NCBI GenBank assembly: GCA_030220185.1
Contig: JASPKZ010007288.1
Location: 1,128,001-1,192,000, forward strand
DNA: 64,000 bases
Source: Diploptera punctata
Lineage: Eukaryota > Arthropoda > Insecta > Blattodea > Blaberidae
Direction: 5' to 3'
The position numbers and the translations under genes were made by a program. This document shows, piece after piece, positions 47,601 to 59,916 of this stretch; position 1 is the first letter of the stretch, and every line of letters starts with the position of its first letter. The notes below the pieces were generated by a model that was not told the DNA's origin, did not search any database, and saw nothing but the letters and a program-made list of their open reading frames with translations.

Positions 47601-48790
47601 TTCAGAAAATAATTTTAATTATGTAGACTGCAGTGGGTGGCATGGATCAGATTATTTCTTGAAACGTAATGCGGAAACCGAGCATACAAAACCATGTTTC
47701 TGTAACTCTGTAACTTTGTTTTCTAGACGTGACAAAACAGTACATGAACGTTTACCCGCTATTTTCTCTGTAGTCTAGAGTTTTATACATTTAAAATTCA
47801 GTGCATTAACTCTCTCCTTCTTTCTCTTTCTCATTTTGTCTTGATTTAACCTCCCTCGTTATTGATGACATTACGTGCTTCACGTTTCTCCAAAAGTATA
47901 GGACCACTACCTGTTTGAGGGAATTTTAATTCTGGATCCTATAGAATATTTTATGACCAATGAGGGACATTGAGGGCCTCCCCACATAAGTGTTCATCTT
48001 ATTAACCGGGCTAACCATGGCACAAAATAATTGATATAAATCAAAATTCGCTCACGTAATAGTAATGAACAAGACGAGGAGATGAATATGATACGGGTCT
48101 GCGGTGAATATTTGGATCTTAGTGTACTCTGAAAATTGACTGACAGAAAAAAAAAATACAAACACTCATGAAACTTCACCCAGCCGGAGATAAAGCTTCG
48201 CCCACTATTTCCGAGACAATTACGATACCCGTATATTGTAGTATAAGTGATGTATTTAAACTGATTTGGAAGAATACTACATATTAATTTTTTATGATCA
48301 CTTCTTAAACTTTCTAAATATTTTAGAATAAATTGTTCTATATGTACATATGAACATCCTTCAAAACGCTCTATTCTTCTAACTTTTTCTGGTCTTAATA
48401 ACTGATAAATCTAACGACCGTTTCTTCTTTCATTATCAGTCCTAAAAATCGGGTTCTTGAACAGGCTGTAAATATAATTCATGTGCAATTTCCAAATTGC
48501 GAAATAACTGTTCCTTCATCTAACAAAAACAGAAATTAATGTATTGATTAAACATAATTTTATTGCAATTTTAATCACTTTTGAAAGTTTAGCATTGACA
48601 CTTCTTAATCATTGAGCAAAAAAAGTCATTTCATTATCCACATAAAGTTATATTTATGTTATTATCAATATGTGTCTAAGTCGCTAGTATAGGATAAAAT
48701 ATTTATCTTTACTATAGTACTGGCTATACTTAATATATTATTTTACCTTATATATCCTATGTAACGTTCCTCATTAACGAGGATTCGTTT

Positions 48791-48794
<4 letters not shown>
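47601..48794. other. Non-coding stretch
   Basis: No supported feature. Confidence 0.4.
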
Positions 48795-48860
<66 letters not shown>

Positions 48861-48995
48861 TCCTTTTAGTTTTGGGTTTTATCCACTTTCGGTTCACGTG
48901 ATTCACTTTCGAGATAATTCAGGTTGTGCCCGTGAAATATTTGGCTATATTTTTTATCTCTCATAGATCCTACGAACAACCAATATAACGGTACA

Positions 48996-49034
<39 letters not shown>

Positions 49035-49177
49035 ACGCTCAAGCGGCCAATATTTTTGTTTTTTCTTCGCAATAAAATTCGCCTTGGAAAGATAACTTCG
49101 TTTATTAAGCTTTTGCGTGTCTGCAGTCTTTATTGGTGTTTATACACTGTATTTAAACTTAAGTACGCTCCCTTTAA

Positions 49178-49219
<42 letters not shown>

Positions 49220-49220
49220 C
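48795..49220. repeat. Microsatellite cluster: (ATT)n, (AT)n, (CA)n(TA)n
   Basis: (ATT)n at 48795-48860, (AT)n at 48999-49033 and (CA)n(TA)n at 49179-49219, separated by unremarkable sequence. Confidence 0.92.
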
Positions 49221-49359
49221 TGTTGTGTATGTGTCAACAAGTTACTGAACGTTAGAGAAATATCGACATATTCCAAGGCTGAAATCAAATCGGGATTTCC
49301 GATCTCCAAGACATTAACCAACTATAACTGGAGGACTGTCCAGGTATAGTGTTTCTGGG

Positions 49360-51531
49360 GTGACATGTAGGGCATTTTCGACCAGATATTCTTGATATCG
49401 CTTTAATGAAAAATATTAACATTCCCTGTGATATCACGGTAGAAAATAACCTCCAATCAGACCACCTCCCAGTGCGCCTTACACTAAGAGGTAGACCAAG
49501 CAGAGTTCAAACAAGACAAATCCCGAATTACAAATTAGCAAACTGGACCCAATTAAAAATAGATATTGAAAATTCATTACAAGATCGACCATTAAACACG
49601 CCTAATGATATTGACACGGGGGTAGACAGCCTAACAAATAGCATAAATACGGCTATTAACACTAATATTCCAAAAAAATCTATTAGAACCAACCAGCCGT
49701 ATCTCCCAGATCATATCCTACGCCTAATTAGGCAAAGAGAACGATGCAAGAAGAAAATGGCAAAGGCATCACAATAACTTGCAATACAGGCAAGAAATGA
49801 ATGATCTGCAACAAAGAATCAAGGTTGCTATACAAACATTCGTGTCAGACACCTGGGAAAATGTAATCGGCAGTCTAGATACTAAGGACATGCCGAGAAC
49901 ATGGAACATGGTTAAAAAAGTAACACACAAAGCGGATACATATCCCCCTCTCATCTTGCCTAACGGGAAAGCCGTCACAGATCAGGAAAAAGCGGAAGCA
50001 TTTGCAAATCATCTGGAGCGAACCTTTGTACCACATGACCCTCCGAATAACCCGCAATTTACAAGGGAAACGGAAACAATGGTCCAAGAATTTCTAAATA
50101 GAATACCCAATAAACAAATCAGAAAAACAAACGTCTCAGAAGTCAAATGGCTAATAAATCACCTTCCCGATAGAAAAGCACCTGGCCCTGATGGCATACA
50201 AAACATAGTGCTGAAAACAATTACCCAACATCGGATATGCATTTTTAGCAAAAATAATAAATGCTATGTTCGAAATGAAGTATTTCCCAAAAACATGGAA
50301 AACTGGGCGTATAATATTATTCCCCAAACCTGGAAAAAATCCTAGAGAACCAGGAAATTATCGCCCGATAACATTATTAAACACAATGAGTAAGGTATCT
50401 GAAAAAATTATATGTAAGCGCCTTAATCACAATCTAAAACAATTAAATGTAATTCGGGATGAACAGAACGGATTCCGTCCAAAACATAGCACAGTAACCC
50501 AGCTAATGAGACTTGTTGAAACTATCACTAGAGGGTTCAACGAAAATCGTGTCACGATTGGATTATACTTAGATATAAAAACAAGCCTTCGACAGAGTGT
50601 GGCATCACGGCCTACTACGGAAAATGGTCGAAACAGGATTAGATGACGGAATAATTCATTTAATAGCTAAATATATAAACAATAGGCAATTCGAAGTTGC
50701 TTTCCATAACTCAAAATCCGCCCTGCGGCCCGTCTATAGTGGAGTGCCACAAGGCAGTATTCTAGGACCTACACTTTTCAATATATACATAAATGATATT
50801 CCACATGACAATAGACATAACAACATTCATCTATATATGTATGCAGATGACACTCTAATCACTAGTCAATCCTCCCGAACAATACACGCGTCTAGACAGA
50901 TTCAAAATAATCTTAATATTCTCGAACCATGGTTGGAAAAATGGAGAATAAAATAAACGTAGATAAATGCCAAGCAGTTCTTTATACAAAAAGGTATTCT
51001 CAATATCGATACATGCCCCCACAATTAAGTCTTTATGGACACAATATCGAGTGGAAAAACGAAGCCATTTATTTAGGTGTAACACTCGACAAAAAACTAC
51101 TGTTTAAACAACATATCCAAAATACCTTAGGCAAAGCGTATGGGACATTGAAGCTGCTATACCCTATTTTAAATAACCATAACAAAATTCGAATAAACAC
51201 AGGGCTAACAATCTACAAGGCACTATTAAGGCCAGTACTCACGTACGCAAGCCCCATATGGGGACACGCCGCTAGAACTCACATAAAGAAACTGCAAGTT
51301 TTTCAAAACAAATTATTATATATGATTACAAAACTACCGCGTGTAACACCAGTTGACATATTACACGATCAAACGGGTATAGAAACAATCGAGGAGTATA
51401 TTAAACGCATGGCTCTTAAATTTTATAATACATGTGTAGGCCATGATAATCCACTCGTGGCATCGCTGGGAACCTATGAAACAGCCAACAACAAACACAA
51501 GCGTCCAAAATGGATCCTGGACAACACTTGA
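49360..51531 (+). pseudogene. Jockey-clade LINE: EN end and full RT
   Basis: Starts inside the endonuclease at 'RPDILDIALMKNI' and continues with 'NLQSDHLPVRLTLRG' (SDH motif, 49406-49777). After a shift, the linker 'DRKAPGPDGIQNIVLK' follows (49779-50345). RT then has 'WKTGRIILFPKPGKNPREPG' and 'NYRPITLLNTMSKV' (50266-50646), 'VWHHGLLRKMVE', 'GVPQGSILGPTLFNIYINDI' and an intact 'LYMYADDTLI' (50597-50956). The carboxyl part (50929-51531) has 'INVDKCQAVLYTKRY', 'AIYLGVTLDKKLLFKQHI' and 'VLTYASPIWGHAA'. Stop at 51529-51531. The RT motifs are those of jockey. Single-base-type shifts lie near 49777, 50230, 50585 and 50945. It is 5'-truncated and relatively young. Confidence 0.93.
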
Positions 51532-51548
51532 CCAGTGAAAGCTGATAG

Positions 51549-51549
51549 G

Positions 51550-51629
<80 letters not shown>
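51549..51629. repeat. (CA)n microsatellite
   Basis: About 80 bases of CA repeats 20 bases after the jockey stop codon. It probably arose in the element's 3' untranslated region. Confidence 0.95.
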
Positions 51630-51633
<4 letters not shown>

Positions 51634-51899
51634 CACATTACACAATTATTCAATTACAATTACAACATTAGCATATAATGTACATTAATAAAATATATTA
51701 ACACAACAAATTAAAAACTAATAACTAATCTTACTGCTACAGGTTCATCCCACCAGTTCCAGAGAAACTGACATCACCTGACAACTACAGATAGAACAGC
51801 AACAACTGAAGAATACAAAAAAAAAATTAAAAAATGCACGTTACCATAATTGTATGATTAATTGTAATAATCTGAAATGTACGCACATTATATTTAAAT

Positions 51900-52237
51900 A
51901 AAGAGAAGCCTGGATGCCCTCCCAATATAGAGTCATCCGAAAGCCAAACTTGGCAAGATCCCGCGTGATCGACTATTCCGATTGAGGTTTTAAGCGGTTT
52001 CCCTCAATCCAAAGAGCAAATGCTGGAATAGAACCCCAAAAGGTCCGCTTCCGACTTCACTCTGCTAATTAACTTCAAAATTAAATTCAAAATTTAAACC
52101 GGGGCTAATGTATTTTACAGGAACCCGGGGTTCTACCTATTAAGGAGGACCAAAATGGATCGCTCACCGCCAACACTTAAGTGATGGCCGCAGAGCTTTC
52201 CATCTATCTATCTATCTATCTATCTATCTCTCTATGT
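51900..52237. mobile_element. SINE-like repeat with (ATCT)n tail (candidate family F)
   Basis: The GC-richer block includes 'GCGGTTTCCCTCAATCCAAA' and 'GCAAATGCTGGAATAG', resembling a segment common in insect interspersed repeats. It ends in a (ATCT)n tail at 52202-52237. The head region was not recognised. Confidence 0.45.
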
Positions 52238-52499
52238 AGGACAGATGTTGCGATCTACATACTTCTTCCAAAGATCTCTTGGTAGTGCACGGATAACAAC
52301 GTCAGTAAACTCGAAATCGTTTATCGTACGTCACAATACGAGCTTTGACGCTAGAACCGTTTAATAATACAAATCTGCTCAATGTTTTTTATTGTTTTCA
52401 ATTTAATATGTTATTTTTGTTTTATTTTTTCCAACGTAACCAGGAATTTATAAGACATATCTGCCATACTCTCCTGATATCGGCCCAATTGTAAACCCA

Positions 52500-53475
52500 C
52501 TTCTTATTTTTGGGCATCTGAAAGGATGAATTATATTACTCCAATAAGTTTATATGTACATGATAAAATTGTAATAGATATGGGTTGTAAATCAAAACAA
52601 CAAAAAATGGTAATAATAAGTCGTGGTGTCTGACAAGGTTGTCCTTTATCGCGTTTTCGTCTTAATGTATATGTAGACGAAGTTATGTTAAAGTGGCAGA
52701 TTAATATAAATAAACATTTTAAAATAAATAATAAACTGTTAGATACAATATAATTTGCCGAAAATCAAGTAGTGATTACCAGTTCAGAAAATATACAAAG
52801 AGCTATTTTTAATTTGGAAAAAAATATATGCCAATTTAAAAATTTCAAAGAATAATACTAACCTCTAGCATTTAAAGGATATGATACTTTAAAAGAGCAA
52901 AAATAGTAATTTTTGATACCATTGTAGAGCAAGTGAATCATTTTAAATATCTACGTTTCAAATTATCATATGTTAAAGATGAAGATATCAATCATAAAGT
53001 AAATGTATTTAATCTAATGCGTGGGCACTATTGAAATAACCCTTGAAAACACAAGAAAAGTAACAAAAATTAAATTTTACACAGTAATGACTGTTTCTGT
53101 AATAATGTATGGACCAGAATATCGGAGGATTACTAAAAGACAATAACAAAGATTGGAAGCAGCTAAGTTGAGATTTTTAAGAAATATACCAGGAAATACT
53201 CTGCTGCATAAGAAAAGAAACAAAGATAATAGAAGGGAACTAAATATTGTCATACCTACAGACGAATAATTAAATATAGGAACACCTGGAACGAACATGT
53301 TGATAGAAGGTCAGAAGAAACATTTCCAAAATGATTGCTAAATTATAAAAAACATGGAAGGAGAAATGCTGGACGCCCACACAATAACTAGTCTGAAGAA
53401 TGTTAACAATTCTAGCTTTAATGAAACCACAACGAACCAACAGGCTCAATCCCTGGTTGATGAGGATGATAAAAT
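52500..53475 (+). pseudogene. LINE-2fam RT relic, very decayed
   Basis: Scattered matches in three frames: RT 'QGCPLS'-like at 52630, a degraded YADD region at 52750 ('FAENQVVIT'), thumb 'VEQVNHFKYLRFKLSYVKDE' near 52930, 'NEHVDRRSEETFPK' near 53290 and 'KHGRRNAGRPH' near 53355. Numerous stops; the oldest LINE copy here by appearance. Confidence 0.6.
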
Positions 53476-53967
53476 AATAACGAATCACAAGGAGAGACAT
53501 CTAACCTAACGTTAATTTAAATTCCTGTCCTTGACTGACCATGGGAAAAAATCCTGTTTTCTGTCTGGGGATTCACCCCGGAACTTCCCATGAAATCTAA
53601 TAAGAATCTGTGATCAAACACCAGGAGGCCGGTCGTCATTCTATTGTTTTGTACAAGTTTTATTTTATCAGATGAATTAATTGGCAAAAAAAGCATTAAT
53701 TTTGGTGACTTGTTCCTTTATTTTCAGGATTACTAGTGACGTATGTGGGCGGGGTGGGGTTTCGTGTCTCATCTTTGCACGTTGTCATTGCCAACTGGTG
53801 GTCTGATAAAGTATGGGGGAGGTTACATGTTGGGAAGGGATGGGCTCCAGAATATGATAAGAATTAACTGCTTTATTCCTATTTCCAACGAGCCAAGCTT
53901 CTGCTCTGTTCCTGCCTACGTTTTACACACACAAACGAGTCTGCAACATGTGCTAAAATAATTCATA

Positions 53968-54006
<39 letters not shown>

Positions 54007-54626
54007 AAATTATTGTTTTCTGATATTTTTAATGACTCCATAAATGTTCATAACTCTTGCCCTTCTACTTGAAAATTCATTGGATATTTGTCTAAATTGC
54101 CCATTTTATTAGGAAACATATATTTAATTTAAATAATGCAGGATTTATAATGGATAGCAACAACTAGCAGTATATGACAGAGAATAATTTTATGTGCCCC
54201 AAATTGTGGATTATGGGTTATAGGGCGTTAAACTATCTGAATAAATACTTATAAAATCAACTGCAAAATTAATGTTTAATTGAAAGTACAGGGAAATAAC
54301 CTCGTAAGTCTTATTTTATAGAAATGGAATTTCAGGTGTCATTGTGTTATCTATCAATTTATACAGTGTGAAACAGTAAAATATACAGTTTATTCAAGGG
54401 TTTATTTACGTACAATATTTGCAGGCATGTAAAGAATTATGGATGTTACAAAAGTATATTTTCTAGGTTTCAAGGAAGTTGTACTTCACTTTATTTTTAT
54501 TTATAAACCATGTTGAATTGTAGAAATTCAAATTTGTTATAAAAAAAGCATCTCCCAAACACATAATAAAATTCACTGAAGAGACGGTATCGAGTGAAAT
54601 GAAATGTTGTCACTTATTGTGTCTAT
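53476..54626. other. Non-coding stretch with (AT)n at 53971-54003
   Basis: No supported gene. One AT microsatellite. Confidence 0.4.
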
Positions 54627-54630
54627 ATAT

Positions 54631-55139
54631 TGTGGCGTCGTAATAATAGCGTTCAATGTTCGCGGGCAACGTGAGAATGGTGGCTCGTATTTGTTGGAAT
54701 GGACTGTAAGTCGCCGATTCGCGAATCGAAAAAACCCGCGCAAATCACCGAAATGTCTGGGCTACGATTCTAGTTGTCTCTGCCAAGGTCTCCCTTCCCT
54801 TTCGTGCGATATCGTGCTAGAGATTTCGAAGTGTAGTATCTAGACATTGGGTCTAGAAATTTCCCTGCAATGCCATATATATTTGAGGCGAAGGCAGAAG
54901 GCCTGCGGCTAACTAAGTGTGGGAAGAGCGAGTATACTGATCAGAATACTGTGAAATAATTGTAAGTGAGATAAATATTAAATCAAACTGAATTGTTAGT
55001 GGGAAGTGTGAACAAATTGTTTATGATACAATAATCTGTAGAAGTAAATAAAGTGTTAAGTGAGATTATAGTCGACGTCCGTGTGTGATTATTTAAGCCG
55101 AAATTAAGTTAACACACAAACTCGGCTTCATCCTTGACA
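54631..55139. mobile_element. Solo LTR (Gypsy-like)
   Basis: 509 bases starting TGTGGCGTCG and ending CATCCTTGACA, so bounded by TGT...ACA. ATAT flanks it on both sides (54627-54630 and 55140-55143), a 4-base duplication as in many Gypsy-type insertions. The inside has a TATA-like 'CCATATATATTTGAGG' near 54870 and an 'AATAAAG' polyadenylation signal near 55048, ordered as in an LTR. No internal retroelement genes follow, so this is what remains after LTR-LTR recombination. Strand is inferred plus from the TATA/AATAAA order. Confidence 0.72.
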
Positions 55140-55143
55140 ATAT

Positions 55144-56295
55144 AAATGGCTATGACTTGCGCTCCAAAATATACATGGAAGTTACATTTACTGCCCCCAT
55201 AGTGGCCCAACTGTTTCACTCGGATTCGTTCTCGTTACATGATCCCTGTTGTCATGATCTCTGTTGTGTTTTATCGCGGAACAGTTATATCTGTAGATAA
55301 ACTCTTTCTTCCGTAAACATTATTTTACTTGTTCTCCACTATTATTATTTGCACTGTACAAAGTTTACTATTCACCCTCTACCGAAACATTTTATTTTAT
55401 TGTATGTATATACGTCCCGCGTGGGGACATCGGTTTTCTGCAGTGGGCGATTTTTATCTAAGCTAATTTAGTGACGATTATTTACCTACAGATGTCAGCG
55501 AGAAGCATGTGACTAGCACATTGCCTCAAATAGACATCTAGTAGTGGGCTAAGGTATCATTTCTATGGATGAAGTTCGGGTGAATTATGCATAGAGGACT
55601 TTTTATTCTGGGTATTTTATTGCGGTTCAGAAATAATACCTATATCTGAAATTCTGTGTACTTGTGTGATGGATTACACGACACAAATGCTGTCAACCTT
55701 AGTAATATTATAACACACAGTTTATGTTACTACGAGATTTATTTTCAGACGAGCTGTATTTCTTTAAAGAATACTGTTATAATCCTATATTAGAATAAGT
55801 ATTAGAGTTGTTTATCCTTAAAATCTTAACATTTGCTTGTTATCATACTGATTTTCATAATTTTATAAATTCATCAGAACATTGCACAGTCATCCGTAAT
55901 CGAAAAAATTGGTAAAAAACTGGAAGTCACTATTTGAATTCCAAATCATTTCACATGTGTAAGATTAACAATCTTAAGAGTAAACAATATCTGGGTCTGC
56001 ATACTTGATGCGAGGGCCATTGATTAGTTGTTATATGCAAAGTATTCGTTTTGATTGATTTAACAATCACAATTTATTTGCGGGCATACTTTGAAAACTA
56101 TAATAATCTAGTCACAAATAGACTTATGCATTTATAAAATAATGATAACAATAAGTGAATATTATATAATTATCCTCTACTCCTGTCCAACTCATGGTCC
56201 GGTCGAGAGATGAGATGGGTCCCTATATGTTGATGCCTGTCAATGACAAGGGTGCAGGCTGACCACGCCTGACGCACCATTACAGGGACAAATGA
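55144..56295. other. Non-coding stretch
   Basis: No supported feature. Confidence 0.4.
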
Positions 56296-56298
56296 ACG

Positions 56299-56299
56299 A

Positions 56300-56345
<46 letters not shown>

Positions 56346-56365
56346 TAATAATAATAATAATAATA
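56299..56365. repeat. (AAT)n microsatellite
   Basis: AAT tract with one interruption. Confidence 0.94.
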
Positions 56366-56475
56366 TATGAACTGGATATTTTAATGCAACTGTCGCCAGA
56401 TTGTATGATCCAAAAATTCTCTAACTGCACATATGCAAAAATTCACTAAAATCATTACTAGGATAAGAACGTTCT

Positions 56476-56892
56476 CTACTTAAGGATACGATTAAAAGAC
56501 TGATCGATATTATCATGCCTTTCTTTTGCTTTTGCTCTTATTATCTTATATTGACTTTGGCTAAAATTATCATCAATAATTAACGAAATAACTTCACTTT
56601 AATAGTAAGGTTTTACTTGGAGTTGTGATATTGATGATTTCGAAAATAGAAAAGTTTTTTTCCTGCTCCTCTTGGAGTTATTTAAGACCGCTTCATTTAC
56701 TAGTTCCGATGCCTTTTCCTCTCCATGATCCTTTAAATGTACCTTAGTTGTAAAAGGGAGTTCTTTGAACGGGTTTTCACGTCGAAGTTCTACAGTCTTT
56801 CGCTTTTTACTTTTATACCTATTATCTTCACAATTGACACTAGGGCGTCCTCTTTGCTTGTTAGAGATGACCTAGGAACTAAAACACTTCAT
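56476..56892 (-). pseudogene. Unrecognised protein-like frame with one internal stop
   Basis: One minus-strand frame runs about 138 codons from near 56892 to a TAG at 56476-56478, with only one interruption, a TAA at 56599-56601. It is lysine- and arginine-rich at the start ('KQRGRPSVNCEDNRYKSKKR', then 'KTVELRREN'), has a middle 'FTTKVHLKDHGEEKASELVN', and after the stop 'EVISLIIDDNFSQSQYKIIR' and 'AKAKERHDNIDQSF'. A GRP motif plus a helical, charged segment recalls transposon-associated or repeated proteins of insects and cnidarians. I cannot name a family. There is no start codon in the frame, so it is an exon-like or truncated piece. Confidence 0.45.
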
Positions 56893-57875
56893 GCTTTTCA
56901 CTTTTGTTGAGTATTTTGTTGCAGAATAGCGTCACCTCTACACAATTTTTCTTTGACATAATATTCAGAGATACTGTCAATGTTTATTAAATTTAAATAC
57001 AAATTGAAACAAACGTTTGATTTGATTATTCCGACCTTCGCCTAATTTTTCAAGGAGAACGCCGTACACGTATCTTCTACATTTGTGGAATTCCGTAAGG
57101 TATCACCGAAAATCAAACAAACTGGATAAATGTGTGAAAGTTGAGATATTAGCAAGCTTAAAGAACTGCCTTATTTAATGGACATTGCATTACTGCAATC
57201 AGCTGTCAGTTATTGTAGCGACAGAATTTCCGTTCTGAATACAAGCAACACACGCTAACGGGCGGCAAGGTCACGCATTATCTGCACAACACGAGTTCAT
57301 TAATGTGTTACGTAAATCTAAAGTAGCAAACTGTAGCAAACTTGTCACTTTAACAACACTTTATATTATACTTTGCTTTATAAATCGTCGTGAGAAATAT
57401 TTTTTATTCCAGTGCAACACCCCAAGTGACCCTTGCACAGCCGTTCACCCAACTACATACACAGAGGCTATCATCACTCAAATGCGATGAAGGTGACTTG
57501 GAATGCATTCGTGGCTTTTTGAGAGAGTGAATTCTATAAATATTAGACAAGAAGTTCGTGGGGGTATGTTTTTGATGACATTTATCATTTATTTGTTTGC
57601 TGTCGCTTTTGAAGTTTCACGTTCATGGGGGTGTGAGATAGATTTCAAAATTAATCCCAATGCTACACGATGCTGTTGAGCTTTATTGTAGAATTTCATG
57701 ATCTTGGAAATTCCTTCGTTGTATAATCAGGTATTTCCATCTCTTTAACACAAAGTGTCCTGGAATACACTGGAGGGCAACTTTTTTATATTAATACTGC
57801 TGATTTCAATACAGGTTTTGACATACTTTGTTTCCGGATGTCAATAGAACTTTTGGATTTGTAATGATTTGATTT
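56893..57875. other. Non-coding stretch
   Basis: Short minus frame near 56900-56990 ('INDSISEYYVKEKLCRGD') might extend the preceding unidentified frame across a splice-like 'TTTAGTTCCTAG'. Otherwise nothing. Confidence 0.25.
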
Positions 57876-58250
57876 GTCCAGCGCCGTAGCCGAGTGGCTA
57901 AGGCAAGAAGCCTTGGCGCAGAGCAGGTTCGAGTCCACATGGGGGCAGACATTTCTCATGGAATTTCGGCCAGTATGCGACCGGTACTCTCCCAGCATCG
58001 TAAGGCATTTTGGTACCTGCAACAAATAGTGACTTCAGGTTGAGAAGACCAGCTAAAACGGCTGGGGAACCCGACATTCTGACCACATGTGACTCCTATA
58101 CTGGCTAGATGGCTAGATGTGATTACACATGTGGATGTGAGGCTAGCGCCGATAGTAGGGATAACAGAACAAACACAACCGCCAACACACACGACCAACA
58201 CGTCAAACCAGGGGTCCATTATCCTTTGCTAAGGCTGGTCGAGCTTGGCA
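57876..58250 (+). mobile_element. SINE-C copy, head intact
   Basis: Head 'GTAGCCGAGTGGCTAAGGCA' and B box 'GGTTCGAGTCC', then the family body ('ATTTCGGCCAGTATGCGACC', 'AACCCGACATTCTGACCACA'). The similarity to the 29553 copy fades after about 58140, so the 3' limit is approximate. No target duplication identified. Confidence 0.85.
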
Positions 58251-58694
58251 TTTTTTAAAAATACTTCATTTTCAGGTAGATATATACTTTTATTTGATTA
58301 TTCCAATTGTACTCAATAAATAGCACAAATAATATAAGTTGCGATTCAGAATCGCCTAAGGTAAATATTGGCGATCACTTTTTATCTAATTAAAATCCAA
58401 TAATATATTTATAAAACATCAATATATATTTATGGTTATGAATGTTCAATCGGTCATTTTTATTTCATGAGAAATTGAATGCATGATTATTTTTGTTAAT
58501 ACCTTTCGTACCACTTCTTATAATCCTGGGCTGTATAGAGCGAATTACTAATTTACCTGTTGTAACCGACCTCAGGTTAGAAACTAGATTATCTTCTCTT
58601 ATATCTCATTCTACATTTCCACATTTTATATTCCGATGTCTACGGACGTGATTTCGTACTATGTTCTACACCCTTCATTAGCGTGATTTTAGGA

Positions 58695-58722
58695 ACATAT
58701 ATATATATATATATATATATCT
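58695..58722. repeat. (AT)n microsatellite
   Basis: Short AT tract just upstream of the SINE-B/SINE-A pair. Confidence 0.9.
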
Positions 58723-58740
58723 AGTCCAACGCTGTGATCT

Positions 58741-59018
58741 GGGGCTCGCCGCAGCGTAGTGGTTAAGGCACTGCGCTACAAGCGGGAAGATCGAGGATTC
58801 GAGACCCAAACCTTCTGGCGGCACTATCTACCTGGGGTTGACTCAGCCTCTAACGGAAATGAGTACCAGACGCTTGTTCTGGGGTAAAGGCGGCCGTCAC
58901 ACAGAACTGGTAACCCGGCTGATATCAAGTACCGATAGTCTAGAAAAAGTGGAGGCCTTAACTCCTACTACATGATGGGCCTCCTGAGGTCTGTAGTGGG
59001 ATCAATTTACTTCACTTT
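58741..59018 (+). mobile_element. SINE-B copy 2
   Basis: Aligns with the full-length copy at 21936-22247 over its whole length: 'GCAGCGTAGTGGTTAAGGCA', 'TTCTGGCGGCACTAT' and 'GAGTACCAGACGCTTGTTCT', except for a small deletion next to the B box. Its 3' end runs directly into a SINE-A head. Confidence 0.92.
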
Positions 59019-59019
59019 T

Positions 59020-59338
59020 TTCACCGCGGTTGTTCTCGAGGTAGTGCGCTACCTTGTCACACTGTGGGCCCGGGTTCGACCTGGTCGGGATAGGTTCCTG
59101 GGTGAGGTTTATTTCGGTGGTTTTTTCATCACCTGTCAGACAAATGTCAGGAGGCTTAGAGCCCAACGGTCCCCGAAAATTATCCGGCGATCATCATCAT
59201 CCTTTTCATTTTCGTCATCATTCTTCACCGGCGTGGAAAGAAACGGAAAGCTACCACACCTATAATTCCTAGTAAAGTTGCAAAGCATAGCATGAATGAC
59301 CTGCCTTCGGGCAGAATTGCTATCGATGGATGGATATT
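59020..59338 (+). mobile_element. SINE-A copy 5
   Basis: Head 'CACCGCGGTTGTTCTCGAGG', B-box region 'GGGTTCGACCTGG', the 'CAGACAAATGTCAGGAGG' block, and the end 'CCTGCCTTCGGGCAGAATTG'. It lies immediately after SINE-B, apparently inserted at its tail. Confidence 0.92.
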
Positions 59339-59368
59339 ACATCTGATGCTACCACATTTTTTATTCCG

Positions 59369-59370
<2 letters not shown>

Positions 59371-59405
<35 letters not shown>
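59371..59405. repeat. (AT)n microsatellite
   Basis: AT tract of about 35 bases shortly after the SINE-A end. Confidence 0.92.
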
Positions 59406-59407
<2 letters not shown>

Positions 59408-59905
59408 TAACATAATTTCGTAATACGTCCTACATCCTTTATTCGCGTGATTTTAGGAACTTATATTATTTTCTGGTCTATTACAAATTACTATTACGGT
59501 TTCCTTACGAACGTTTTCTGAATTTTGATTAGGTTATGCTGCGAAAATGTGTTCGTGCTAATGAGGACAGAAACCTCTATCTCCGTAGAATTCAAGTTGA
59601 CATCGATAATGACTTAGCCACTATTTTACTTTGTTCAAAACCCTGTTTTATTAAAATTTTATAGCTAGCTTTCCGAATGCTTAATGTTAAATCACGTCTT
59701 CAAAATTGTATCTACCCCCAATTCTAATTCATTTTTCTCAACTTTGGTACCTCATCTGACAATAATAGATATTCAGGTGGCTAAGCACGAAACAACAGCA
59801 GTAATTCTTCCGTTAATTAGTTTTAGCGATATCTGAAGGAATATAGACTGTTGAGGTTAATCTTATGAAATAGTTTTTATACTTTTTAACAATTATTCAT
59901 CGATC
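59406..59905. other. Non-coding stretch
   Basis: No feature recognised. Confidence 0.4.
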
Positions 59906-59916
59906 ATATTTAGTAG

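Noticed and set aside
51361..51645. Val/Cys-repeat minus frames
   Set aside because: They translate the (CA)n tract and the antisense of the jockey RT.
54604..54843. 79-codon plus frame
   Set aside because: It falls across the start of the solo LTR and has no coding features.
58727..58741. Target duplication for SINE-B copy 2
   Set aside because: No convincing direct repeat was found after either the SINE-B or the SINE-A end.
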